NCBI RefSeq assembly: GCF_002735905.1
Contig: NZ_PEBD01000004.1
Location: 744,001 to 808,000, forward strand
DNA length: 64,000 nucleotides
From: Williamsia muralis
GTDB lineage: Bacteria > Actinomycetota > Actinomycetes > Mycobacteriales > Mycobacteriaceae
Direction of reading: 5' to 3'
The notes beneath the pieces are model-generated. The model searched no databases. It was not told where the DNA came from and saw only the letters and a program-made list of their open reading frames with translations. A program made the position numbers and the translations under genes. Positions 52,528 to 60,703 of this stretch are shown here, in pieces. Every line of letters starts with the position of its first letter. Position 1 is the first letter of the stretch.

Positions 52528-52980
52528 ATGGAGCTGACGAACACAATTCCCACCGTCAAGCCGGGGCAGTCCCTCTACGTCGGGCGCCCGCATTCAACGG
52601 ACTGGCGAGAGGCGCTGCGGGATCACTGGCAAGTAATGGCCGGTGGAGACCCGAAGTCCGTCTGGCTCGTGCCTGACTGGACCTTCAAGAAGGGTGACAT
52701 TCTCCTGACCTACATGCAGACCCGTCCTGCGATGGTCGTATTCGTCGACCGATTCACCGAGGATGCGAATGATTCGCAGGACTACATACCGTCGGCTACC
52801 TTGGCGCTGTTCAAGCACGGCATTCCGCTCGGAGTCGTCGCCGGGCACACAGGCATCGATCTGAGTCAGCGGTCCAAGCTCAATGAATCTGAGGCGAGAG
52901 CCGTGCTCAAGGTGTTGCGCCGGGAGCACAAGGCCGACGTTGGCGTGTTCGGCGACAGCAGGATGGCTGATCTGATTTAG
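52528..52980 (+). CDS. Conserved-looking protein of unknown function, possible PUA/EVE-like fold
   Basis: 150 residues, 16 bases after the HhH gene. It contains VWLVPDWTFKKGDILLTYMQ, TRPAMVVFVDRFTED and HGIPLGVVAGHTGID. The strand-rich 'W..P....KKGD...TYM' pattern is reminiscent of EVE/PUA-like domains that read modified bases, but I cannot confirm this. Being between two glycosylase-fold genes suggests a role in DNA modification or repair. Confidence 0.6.
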   Translation: MELTNTIPTVKPGQSLYVGRPHSTDWREALRDHWQVMAGGDPKSVWLVPDWTFKKGDILLTYMQTRPAMVVFVDRFTEDANDSQDYIPSATLALFKHGIPLGVVAGHTGIDLSQRSKLNESEARAVLKVLRREHKADVGVFGDSRMADLI

Positions 52981-53075
52981 CGATCTGGCCGCAGCCTTGT
53001 CGAGCGGACGACGGACCTACACCGCACACTGTCGGCGGGCCGAGCTGTCAGATCAACTCGGCATACTATCCACTC

Positions 53076-53750
53076 GTGACGGTCTACAACAAGCTGGCGT
53101 ACCAGCGCGGTGAGCTGCTGAGCAAGCAGCACGCCCCGCGCAACGTAGAAGCCCGGCTCGCACGCCGATTCAACGGCGAAGTAGGTCGTCTGAACAAGTG
53201 GGTCGAAGAGGTGCGGGCTGAGACCAACGAGTCAATTCCGTACCTGGACTCCGACGCCGCGAGCAAGGGTGTCCGCATTCTCATGCTCTTCCAAGACCCT
53301 TCGGGAGCTGCCGAGGGTGACTCCGGCTTCATCAGCAAACACAACAACGATCCAACGGCGCGCAACTACTACGAGGCCACTGAAGCGGCCGGCGTCCCAT
53401 ACGACATCACCTTGAACTGGAACGTCGTGCCGTGGTGGTCGACAAACAACCCGCTGTTCCCAGGTCGCACGGTTAACAAGGAGGCTCCGCGTGCAGCTCC
53501 GTACCTTGTCGACTTCATACGACTGTTGAGTGAGCCGCCCCGCGTCCTGGTGTTGTCAGGGGACAAGGCGCAGAAGGCATGGGATCGGATCGCCTGGAAG
53601 ATAGACGCTGAAGTAATCCGCGACACCGTCATCCTCAGGTGCCCACACCCGAGTCCGTTGTCCTACAACGCCGCCAACGGCGGTGACGGTCGCAAGAACT
53701 ACCTGCACATCATCGAGACGTTCCGCGAGGCTGCCAGGATCGCGGGCTAG
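53076..53750 (+). CDS. Uracil-DNA glycosylase superfamily protein
   Basis: 224 residues, GTG start at 53076. UDG-superfamily motifs: RILMLFQDPSGAAEG (motif 1 position, residues 72-77), 'ITLNWNVVPWWSTNN' (NxxPWW), VLVLSGDKAQKAW, and a final RCPHPSPLSYN (HPSP motif 2). Motif 1 is unusual in having 'FQDPSG' where family 4-6 enzymes have GEAPG or GxDPG, so substrate choice may differ. It would excise a damaged or modified base. Part of the DNA-processing cluster. Confidence 0.78.
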   Translation: MTVYNKLAYQRGELLSKQHAPRNVEARLARRFNGEVGRLNKWVEEVRAETNESIPYLDSDAASKGVRILMLFQDPSGAAEGDSGFISKHNNDPTARNYYEATEAAGVPYDITLNWNVVPWWSTNNPLFPGRTVNKEAPRAAPYLVDFIRLLSEPPRVLVLSGDKAQKAWDRIAWKIDAEVIRDTVILRCPHPSPLSYNAANGGDGRKNYLHIIETFREAARIAG

Positions 53751-53864
53751 TTGCTCGGGGGTCCCGTCCGGGAACGTGTACCAGCTCTCGTCGTCGTCCT
53801 GCGCTGCGCCGGGCGGTACCTCAGCGAGAACCACATGTACGGGAACCTCTGCTTTGTCGTCCAT
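53556..53864 (-). CDS. Possible short gene downstream of TY-Chap, antisense to the UDG-like gene end
   Basis: Starting at an ATG four bases after the TY-Chap stop, the frame reads MDDKAEVPVHVVLAEVPPGA, then AQDDDESWYTFPDGTPEQLA, which looks like real acidic protein. From about 53,750 it runs antisense to the UDG-like gene and loses that character. It is probably the 5' part of a gene truncated when the neighbouring segment was acquired. Confidence 0.35.
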   Translation of the reverse strand: MDDKAEVPVHVVLAEVPPGAAQDDDESWYTFPDGTPEQLARDPGSLAERLDDVQVVLATVTAVGGVVGQRTRVWAPEDDGVADYFSVYLPGDPIPCLLRLVP

Positions 53865-53868
53865 AGAC

Positions 53869-55029
53869 CTACATAACCTCGTCCAGCCGCGCCGACAGGA
53901 CAACGAACCGTAGCGCGGCACGCAGGCTCTTGGTGGTCGCTGCCCACGCCTTCTCTTCGTGTTCACACGCGCGCGCTTCCTCTTCGTCCTCGCGCTCGAG
54001 TGCGTCGTAAATCGAACTCCGCCACGAGAATCGCTGCTCCTCGCACACCTTGATGTAGTGGAGGATGGCATCGCGGTCGAAGTCGCAGACCGCCGCGATC
54101 TCACGGGTTGTCAGCGGACCGACATCGTCGTCATCGAGCTGAAGCAGGCACATAAGCCCCGCCGGCAGACCTCCGTCCGCGTCCTCGGCTGCCGAGGACG
54201 CCTCGGCGACAGCAGCAGCCACATCACCGGCGCCCTCAGTCAAGAAGTCGAACCACTTCGTCAGCGATGACTGCAGAACCGCGTCGGTGAAGACGGTCGC
54301 ATCCATCCGAATCGACACCCGGACGTAGGAGTCGACGAGGACGAACTTGATGTCCGGCCACTTGCGGGAGAAGGCCATGATCGCTTCACTGGCGGCAGCC
54401 GAGTCATCCACATCGACAGCAAGATTCGTGAACATCTCGATGACGGGATCGTTCACGTCGACGCACAGCCACGACGTCTCGTCGTTGACGGTGAAGGTGA
54501 TGTCGCCGTCGTCGTCCTTGCGCGGCGCGCACCCGGTCATGCGTTTGAGCGCAGCATCGACGAGATCCTGAAGTTGCGACTGGCCGGCGGGCTGAAATCC
54601 CTTGTGCTGAATGGGTTCAGCGAGCTGTTCTTCGACAGTCAGGAGAAAGCTCGGGTGAAGCACCTGCCACAGTTCCTGCATCACACCGGTGGCGGCCAGC
54701 ACCACGTGCTCGGCCTCGTCACGACTGTGCTCGACCGTGCACTCTTCCTCGGAAATCGAATCCCACTCGAGCTCCATGAGCAACGAGAGTTCGTCGTCGG
54801 ACAGCTCGCGTCCCTCGCCGAGGATCGTGGGGCTGAGGTGGCACCGCACTTCGTCGTCGGCGGTGATGGTGAAAATCGCGGCCGGGCCGGCGCCGTCGAC
54901 CTCGCTGTTCAGGGCGGTCACTTGCACCGATCCGTCGGCATGCAGGCCGGTCAGGCAGGTTGTCAGCTCGTCACGAAACGCGGCCCATCCATCGGAAACG
55001 GAAGCGTCGAAGTCGAAGATGTTGGACAT
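53869..55029 (-). CDS. TY-Chap (T3SS/YbjN chaperone-like) domain protein
   Basis: 386 residues from ATG 55029; GTG 55035 two codons upstream is possible. It is very acidic. It has successive YbjN/chaperone-like modules: residues about 1-130 (GWAAFRDELTTCLTGLHADG), about 140-265 (LVDAALKRMTGCAPRKDDDG then 'WPDIKFVLVDSYVRVSIRMD') and a C-terminal helical part with 'CLLQLDDDDVGPLTTREIAA'. This three-part arrangement matches TY-Chap proteins of actinobacteria, thought to act as chaperones in effector or conflict systems. Function here is unknown. Confidence 0.75.
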   Translation of the reverse strand: MSNIFDFDASVSDGWAAFRDELTTCLTGLHADGSVQVTALNSEVDGAGPAAIFTITADDEVRCHLSPTILGEGRELSDDELSLLMELEWDSISEEECTVEHSRDEAEHVVLAATGVMQELWQVLHPSFLLTVEEQLAEPIQHKGFQPAGQSQLQDLVDAALKRMTGCAPRKDDDGDITFTVNDETSWLCVDVNDPVIEMFTNLAVDVDDSAAASEAIMAFSRKWPDIKFVLVDSYVRVSIRMDATVFTDAVLQSSLTKWFDFLTEGAGDVAAAVAEASSAAEDADGGLPAGLMCLLQLDDDDVGPLTTREIAAVCDFDRDAILHYIKVCEEQRFSWRSSIYDALEREDEEEARACEHEEKAWAATTKSLRAALRFVVLSARLDEVM

Positions 55030-55250
55030 GGTCACCCGCTCTCTCTTGTCCTGTCAAAGGAAGGGTAACGAGGGGGTCTGACATGTTCGGGGCACTCAAA
55101 AGTGGCTCGATCATGCGTTCGAAATTACATTGCTGTTCTTATAAGTCCCTGTGGCGCAACGGAATTCGTTGTCTTAGGCCACCGCTACCTTTCGGTCCGT
55201 TGCAGACAGTCAACTTCCCGGCTGTCGATCAGGGAGAGATCGGATCAGTG

Positions 55251-55511
55251 ATGGACACAATGGATGATGCGGTAGCCAGGGCCACAGTGCCGGCGTTGAC
55301 CGAGCGTGAGATCGAGGTTCTGCGGACCTGGTTGATGTGCGACACCAAAGAGGCCGCGGGGCGTTTGTTGTACGTCTCGGCTGCGACGGTCAACACCCAC
55401 ATTTCGCGGATCCGCGGCAAGTACGAGGCAGTCGGTCGTACCGCCGGTACGAAGGCGTTGCTCCTGGCGCGGGCGCTGCAGGATGGACTGATCCACGTTG
55501 ACGAGATCTGA
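55251..55511 (+). CDS. LuxR-type HTH protein
   Basis: 86 residues, ATG 55251 or GTG 55248 behind a GGGAGA site. It is essentially one LuxR HTH: PALTEREIEVLRTWLMCDTK, EAAGRLLYVSAATVNTHISR, IRGKYEAVGRT. Stand-alone HTHs of this type occur as transcription factors without a sensor domain. It is isolated between the TY-Chap gene and the PD-(D/E)XK gene and may regulate either. The leader from 55,083 is open but has no protein features. Confidence 0.85.
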   Translation: MDTMDDAVARATVPALTEREIEVLRTWLMCDTKEAAGRLLYVSAATVNTHISRIRGKYEAVGRTAGTKALLLARALQDGLIHVDEI

Positions 55512-55548
55512 CCTCAGGGCGATCGATTTGCCCTTCGTTTTGTCACGG

Positions 55549-56151
55549 CTAGGGCCGTTTCGATCGTCCAGCATCCTCAACAGCGGCCAGCAGGCCGCCG
55601 AAGCCGGTCTCAAGTGGCTGGACGCGACTTCGCAGGCTGGCCAACGTGATGGTCTTCGGTTCGCCAATCGCTGCGTTGATGTGGGTGGTCGACGCGACGT
55701 AGAAGGTCCACTGGTCTACGTCGAGGGGGTCGGCCACGGCTCGATCTGCGGTGATGAACAGACAGAATACGTAGACATCTGCAGAACGTTCGCGGACTTC
55801 GGCGTAGGAGTTCGTTTCGGCGAACCACGCCGTCGCGGGACCGACAGCGAACTTGATTGCCGAGGCCGACTTCTGTTGCCACGACTGCAGATACGCCGAC
55901 GACTTCACCTCGATGCGCAGGCCGCTCTCCGTCAGAAGGTCGAACGCATCCCATTCGCGTCTGACCGTTCCATCGGTGCAGCCCAGGGCAATCCCCACGA
56001 TGTACTCAGCGAGCAGGCCGCGTGTGGTGTTACTCAACAGGTCTGACTCTGACCGTGCCCAAAAATCTGCCAGGTCGCGACCCAGACTCTCAGTGCCCTT
56101 CCGCAATGGTGAAGAAGGATCTCGTCGCCGTGCTGGCTGGTACTCACTCAT
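55549..56151 (-). CDS. PD-(D/E)XK restriction endonuclease-like protein
   Basis: 200 residues from the ATG (MSEYQPARRRDPSSP) that overlaps the HNH gene stop (ATGA). The nuclease core is visible: 'LLAEYIVGIALG' (conserved Glu), REWDAFDLLTESGLRIEVKS with Asp68/Asp71, and E81-x-K83. 'QKSASAIKFAVGPATAWFAE' and the Tyr/Phe-rich strands follow. It would cleave DNA; its coupling to an HNH nuclease suggests a restriction-type pair. No methyltransferase is adjacent. Confidence 0.8.
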   Translation of the reverse strand: MSEYQPARRRDPSSPLRKGTESLGRDLADFWARSESDLLSNTTRGLLAEYIVGIALGCTDGTVRREWDAFDLLTESGLRIEVKSSAYLQSWQQKSASAIKFAVGPATAWFAETNSYAEVRERSADVYVFCLFITADRAVADPLDVDQWTFYVASTTHINAAIGEPKTITLASLRSRVQPLETGFGGLLAAVEDAGRSKRP

Positions 56152-57287
56152 CGATAGTGACCCTGCCCCTTCAGTCTTAAACCGTCTAAGGGGGCAGCCC
56201 ACCGGACCTCGTCAGATGCGGTCGTCCATCCGAAGTCTGGGGCCAGGTATTCGAACTCGCGTGTTCGCAACCACATCGGGGTGCCAGCAGGTTGCGTGGA
56301 GTACATGCCACGGGCCGCTGACGCAGTTCTGTCGAACTGGCTGGGCCAGTCGATCGACGCGGCCAACGTCTCGAGCACCGTTCGACCTCGCCCCAGAGCG
56401 GTCGTGACGTGAACCGGAGCCGGGAGAAGATTCGACTTGTCGCCGTTGCATTGCGTGCAAGCCAGGACCAGATTGCTGAGTCCGTCGATGCCGACTCGCG
56501 ACCATGGCAGTACATGGTCAACATGGCAGCCGGCTCCAACCCTCACGCCGCAGTAGAAGCACGTGGCGCCGAATTTCTTCATCAACACTTCTCTTACTCG
56601 GGAGAGCGAGACGCGATCCATACCGAAGAGATGCGCCGCCAGGTCCGGAGCATTCTCTTTCAAGAACGCGTTGTGCCTGCGGACATCTCCGACCCACGCG
56701 ATCTGAAGAGCAGGCTTCAGTAGTGAGGAGAGCCGCGCTAATGCGAAACCGACCCCTGGATAGAGTTCAATGACGTTGCCGCGTCTCGCAATGGATGCCA
56801 ACGAGGTCCTGTCGAACATCCAGCTGTCGTCGTACAGGAAGCATGTGTGCGTCTCTGCTTTGCTCAGTCGTTGCAACCGGGGAAGAGGTTGTTGCACCAG
56901 CGTGAGTTTTACCTCGTTGCGCAGTTCCCGGAATGGATCCGGGTGGCGACGCTTGCATACGTCAAGAGCCACCTCGCCGACGGACGATGTCCGCTTGAAC
57001 GCTCGCACAGCGTCCGGAATGCGAGCCTTCGGCTGGGAGGACTGTTTGAGGTCGTGTCCGTCAAGAGGGCGAACTTGCCGCCAATAGAGGCCGATGACAC
57101 GCTCCGCAAGGTCATCGAGATCGACGGAGACAGCCGCGTCAGGGTCAACGGGTGTGTTCTCCACTGCGTAGTCGAGAAGTGCGAGCAGAGTTGCGAGCTT
57201 GTACGTAGCGGTACGGCGCCCGCCCTCGAGCACGCTCATGAGCTGTTGGCCGAGGGCCAACGGGTCTCGAGCGTCGAGGTTGTGCAT
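56148..57287 (-). CDS. HNH endonuclease-domain protein
   Basis: 379 residues from the ATG giving MHNLDARDPLALGQQ. The C-terminal HNH-type fold has GATCFYCGVRVGAGCHVDHV then LPWSRVGIDGLSNLVLACTQ: Cys243/Cys246, His258 (HVDHV), Asn272 and Cys277/Cys280, with K284. The N-terminal about 230 residues are helical with a LYPGVGFALARLSSLLKPAL segment, probably DNA-recognition or partner-binding. It is coupled to the PD-(D/E)XK gene by a 4-base overlap, so the two nucleases probably act together. Confidence 0.88.
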   Translation of the reverse strand: MHNLDARDPLALGQQLMSVLEGGRRTATYKLATLLALLDYAVENTPVDPDAAVSVDLDDLAERVIGLYWRQVRPLDGHDLKQSSQPKARIPDAVRAFKRTSSVGEVALDVCKRRHPDPFRELRNEVKLTLVQQPLPRLQRLSKAETHTCFLYDDSWMFDRTSLASIARRGNVIELYPGVGFALARLSSLLKPALQIAWVGDVRRHNAFLKENAPDLAAHLFGMDRVSLSRVREVLMKKFGATCFYCGVRVGAGCHVDHVLPWSRVGIDGLSNLVLACTQCNGDKSNLLPAPVHVTTALGRGRTVLETLAASIDWPSQFDRTASAARGMYSTQPAGTPMWLRTREFEYLAPDFGWTTASDEVRWAAPLDGLRLKGQGHYR

Positions 57288-57394
57288 GACTCGACGGTAG
57301 TGCACCGGGGGTGCGTGGGAACGGTGTTGAGAGCTGGATGCGGAACCAGAAAATTGACGGTCTCCAACGCGAGGAGTCGGTAGCGTTGACGGCC

Positions 57395-57985
57395 ATGTCA
57401 GAGCACGAGTTCCACGCGCAGTACGTTGCCGCACCCGTGCGTCGCCGGGACGAAGTATTCGCCAAGCCGTACCCGGTTCCCGCGCAGCCTGGCGTGTACG
57501 GGTGGTGGTTCAAGACCATGCCCGCCGACATGGACACGTCGAAGTGCGTCCGCCGAGACGACGGATTGGTCTTGTTGTACGCAGGGATCAGTCCGAGCAA
57601 GCCGTCCGCCGCCGGGGTTGCCAGCAAACAGAACATCAGGCGGCGGATCAAACTCCACTACGCAGGAAATGCTTCGGTGTCGACACTGCGAAAGTCTCTT
57701 GGGTGCCTGCTGTCTCAGGAACTCGGTATCGAACTCCGCCGTGTCGGCCCCAGTGAGCGATGCACCTTCGGCGCCGGTGAAGCGCGCCTGTCGGAGTGGA
57801 TGGCACGCAACGCCCTCGTTTCTTGGATTACGCACCCGCGACCCTGGATGTTGGAGGACGAACTGATCGAAACCCTCGTTCTGCCGCTGAACATCGACGG
57901 CGCGCACAACGCGTTCACCCCTGTTCTGCGGCAAGCGCGCAGATCGGCCATGGCGAGAGCGAAAGAGCTGCCGCCGCTACCTTGA
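57395..57985 (+). CDS. GIY-YIG-type nuclease-fold protein
   Basis: 196 residues from ATG 57395. The GIY-YIG-like core is 'QPGVYGWWFKTMP' and 'LVLLYAGISPSKPSAAGVAS', then QNIRRRIKLHYAGNASVST, with a late acidic segment MLEDELIETLVLPLNIDGAH. The GVY...YAGI pattern and following Arg/His match small stand-alone GIY-YIG proteins in actinobacteria. The protein diverges from the HNH gene by 107 bases. Activity is predicted, not shown. Confidence 0.8.
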   Translation: MSEHEFHAQYVAAPVRRRDEVFAKPYPVPAQPGVYGWWFKTMPADMDTSKCVRRDDGLVLLYAGISPSKPSAAGVASKQNIRRRIKLHYAGNASVSTLRKSLGCLLSQELGIELRRVGPSERCTFGAGEARLSEWMARNALVSWITHPRPWMLEDELIETLVLPLNIDGAHNAFTPVLRQARRSAMARAKELPPLP

Positions 57986-58058
57986 GGCTGCGAACCAATC
58001 CCGACTTGTCTACCGGGACATCGCGGAAACCGTCACGGCGTCGCAAGAGTTAAATCAC

Positions 58059-59009
58059 TCAGTGCGCAGCCGCATCCTTCTTCTTCCGCTTCGGAACAAC
58101 ATGCATGATCGCCACGATGATCGCGCCAACAATAAGTCCGATCACCGCAGAAGCAGCGGTACCAAGCACCCACGACAGCACGCCACCAAACCAACCGTGG
58201 ACAAGCTCTTCACCCCAGTGTTCGAGGTGGTGGAGTTGGTCTGTCGGCCAATGGAAGCCGGCCTCGCCGATGTTGATCAGCAGGATGTGTCCACCCACCC
58301 ACAGCATGGCGGCGATACCGACGACGGTGAGGATGCTCATCAGCTTGGGCATCGCTGCCACCAGCCCACGACCGACCTTCTGGCTCAGCGTGGAGTTGCG
58401 CTTGGCCAACGCCAGGCCCAGGTCGTCCATCTTCACGATCAGGGCGACGACGCCGTAGACAAGCGCGGTGATGAGGAACGCCACGGCAATGAGCACCAGC
58501 AGGCGGGTGACGAAGGGCTCGTCCTCCACCGACGCCAGGGAGATGATCATGATCTCCGCCGACAGGATGAGGTCGGTGCGGATGGCGCCGCTGACCATCG
58601 TCTTCTCGAAGTCGGGACCACGCTCGCTGGGCTCCACCACCTCTTCGTGGTGTCCGGCAAACGCCTCGTACACCTTTTCGGCCCCCTCGTAGCAGAGGAA
58701 CGCGCCGCCGACGATCAGCAGATACGGCAGCGCGCCCGGCAGAAACTGGCTGAGGATCATGGCCACCGGCAGGATGATCAGCAGCTTGTTGCGGATCGAG
58801 CCCAGCGCGATCTTGCGGATGATCGGCAGCTCGCGGTCAGGGGTGAACCCGTGCACGTAGCGGGGAGTCACCGCGGTGTCGTCCACCACCACGCCCGTCG
58901 CCTTCACGCTCGCCTTGCCTGCAGCGGCAGCGACGTCGTCGAGCGTCGCCGCGGCAGCCTTCGTGATTGCAGCGACGTCATCGAGTAGAGCTACGAGACC
59001 ACCAGCCAT
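58059..59009 (-). CDS. DUF808-family inner membrane protein
   Basis: 316 residues. It begins MAGGLVALLDDVAAITKAAA, DDVAAAAGKASVKATGVVVD, the standard DUF808 (YedI-like) start, followed by 'AVTPRYVHGFTPDRELPIIR'. Several transmembrane segments follow (LLIILPVAMILSQFLPGALP, LLVLIAVAFLITALVYGVVA, 'VVGIAAMLWVGGHILLI', 'AVIGLIVGAIIVAIMHVV'). The function is unknown. It is a normal chromosomal gene and marks the return from accessory DNA. Confidence 0.92.
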   Translation of the reverse strand: MAGGLVALLDDVAAITKAAAATLDDVAAAAGKASVKATGVVVDDTAVTPRYVHGFTPDRELPIIRKIALGSIRNKLLIILPVAMILSQFLPGALPYLLIVGGAFLCYEGAEKVYEAFAGHHEEVVEPSERGPDFEKTMVSGAIRTDLILSAEIMIISLASVEDEPFVTRLLVLIAVAFLITALVYGVVALIVKMDDLGLALAKRNSTLSQKVGRGLVAAMPKLMSILTVVGIAAMLWVGGHILLINIGEAGFHWPTDQLHHLEHWGEELVHGWFGGVLSWVLGTAASAVIGLIVGAIIVAIMHVVPKRKKKDAAAH

Positions 59010-59278
59010 TGCAGACGCCTCCTCAGGTCAACGGTGTAGTTCAGAACAATACGTCGTGGCTGCACGACGTCCGGTCTGAAGATGCAGCGACCTGGCCGCA
59101 ACTCGCCAAAACCGTGCCTTCAACCCGCACAACTCACGATGTCTGTGTTCACACGCGACGTCATCGTCCCGATGCCACATGCTGCTGTACCCCGACTCGC
59201 CGAAGCCAAACGGTCCGCGCTCGATCCGCAAACACGGGCGTAATTCTTACCCCACCCATCCGCTCACGTTCCGTCGAG
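59010..59278. other. Intergenic, no gene seen
   Basis: Between the DUF808 gene and the amine-oxidase remnant. It holds the DUF808 promoter region and no recognisable coding, repeat or RNA signal. Confidence 0.5.
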
Positions 59279-59905
59279 CTAGTCAGCAAACTCCCTGATC
59301 AACGACATCGCGGTGACAATCCCTGACTCGATGGCCCCCGTCCACCACCACACCGTTCCACCCGCGGGCGTAGTCGGCGCCGGCAAAGCGCAGCCGGGAG
59401 TCGCTCGACAGGAAAGTTGCTCCATCCGTCGAAGAACTGTCCCGACCGCAACGTCGCCCAGGTCTGCCCCGACCACTTGTCGGCCACCCAGTCGTGGCCG
59501 CCGCAGTCGAGCAGATCGTCCGCCAGACGTTGAGGGCCTTCCGTGCTGAGTCGACGTCCTGGAGGTCGATGGCGTTGTGGTCGGATCCGAAGCCCACCAG
59601 GATGGTGGCGTCCTCGTCGTCGAGGAAGTACTCGCTGCGCAGAAGCGAGATCGGGTTGTCGCCAGGAGCGCCCGCGATGATCGAGTGCCGTCCGGCCACC
59701 TTGATCCAGACTTGAACCCGACCGAGTTGGTGCCCTCGGCGATCACCTTCTGCTGACCGGCCGGAAGTGGCGGGTCGAATTCGATGTGCGAGAGGGCGCC
59801 GATGGGTGCGGTGACGATCACCGCGTCGGCATGTTCGGTGGTTCCATCCGCCAGCTCGACCTCCACCGCTGCCGGCGAATGGGGGATGCGGTGGACGGGG
59901 GTCAT
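59279..59905 (-). pseudogene. 3' part of a flavin amine oxidase gene, multiply frameshifted
   Basis: Fragments of the FAD amine-oxidase family appear in all three minus-strand frames: 'VELADGTTEHADAVIVTAPI' and GALSHIEFDPPLPAGQQKVI, then ISLLRSEYFLDDEDATILVG, then MADKWSGQTWATLRSGQFFD, then SRLRFAGADYARGWNG and finally AIESGIVTAMSLIREFAD. At least four frame changes are needed to join them. The N-terminal FAD-binding half is missing; the frame upstream runs into a tandem repeat. The gene is dead. Confidence 0.8.
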
Positions 59906-59944
59906 GCGGGTTCGGGAAGAAGTCCCATGAGTCGCGGGTGGGCC

Positions 59945-60232
59945 GCTCGGGTTCCTGGTGGGTGCTCGGTCTGTGGGGCGAGCTTCTTCGGGTTTGGTGT
60001 GCGGGTCGGGTTGGCCGCTCGGGTTTCTGGTGGATGCTCGGTCTGCAGCGTGAGCGTCTCCGGGTTTGGTGAGCGCGATGCGGCGTTCGCTCGGGTTCCT
60101 GGTAAACGCTCGGTCTGCAGCGTGAGCGTCTCCGAGTTCAGCGAGCGCGATGCGGAGGCCGCGCACCGTACTGGCCAACGCTCGGTCTACGGCGCGAGCA
60201 ACCTCCAGCACTGCGAGCGAGCTCGAACGCCA
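59945..60232 (+). repeat. 72-bp tandem repeat, about four copies
   Basis: Copies begin at 59945, 60017, 60089 and 60161, each 72 bases apart. The first three start GCTCGGGTT and share CTGGT and GCTCGGTCTG at fixed offsets; the fourth is diverged (GCGCACCGTACTGG ... GCTCGGTCTA). The period is a multiple of three, so both strands stay open (24 codons per unit). It joins directly onto the amine-oxidase pseudogene. No gene is proposed for it. Confidence 0.85.
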
Positions 60233-60376
60233 GATGGTTTAGCCGCGTCAGCTCACACGCAACCACCCGAAACGCGCTGTCCTGAAACAAGTTTGCGACC
60301 AACCCTTGCCAACTCCGGCTCCGAGTGTCACTCTGGAAAACATGACTACAGGAAAGGCGGATCCCGCCACCGTCGC

Positions 60377-60703
60377 GTGAGCGCCGCACATGTGCCCTCG
60401 GTTCTTGACCACCGAGCGCCGCAAGACCACCATTCTCAGTTCGATCTCGGGTATTCACGCACCATCGCTGATATTCACGCAGCGTGGCTTGCGCACGCAC
60501 TGACCACCAGACCGAGCGACAGAAGTTCCGCAGAAACCGCTGTGGCACAACTATATCGACTGGCTGACCGTCCGGAACCGGAGTTTGTCTGGCTCCCGTC
60601 ACCACCTGCGGCTGCGGACTTGATCATCGCCGAAGGACTCGCGGCGTCGGTGCCGATCGCCCACGGCATGCGGCAGTCGGACATTCCGACGTGGCAGCGG
60701 TGA
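60377..60703 (+). CDS. N-terminal part of a DUF6745 protein, split from the main frame
   Basis: From GTG 60377 the frame reads VSAAHVPSVLDHRAPQ, then IHAAWLAHALTTRPSDRSSA, ETAVAQLYRLADRPEPEFVW, LPSPPAAADLIIAEGLAA. DUF6745 proteins usually begin this way (a residue run ending in 'P.FVWxxSP'). It stops at 60703, while the rest of the protein continues in another frame from about 60691. It is either the broken front of one gene or a short overlapping partner. Confidence 0.55.
   Translation: MSAAHVPSVLDHRAPQDHHSQFDLGYSRTIADIHAAWLAHALTTRPSDRSSAETAVAQLYRLADRPEPEFVWLPSPPAAADLIIAEGLAASVPIAHGMRQSDIPTWQR

Noticed and set aside
59786-60376. Long plus-strand open frame through the repeat region
   Set aside because: Its openness comes from the 72-bp in-frame repeat and from running antisense to the amine-oxidase remnant; it has no protein family features. 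Only the part from 60377 is supported.
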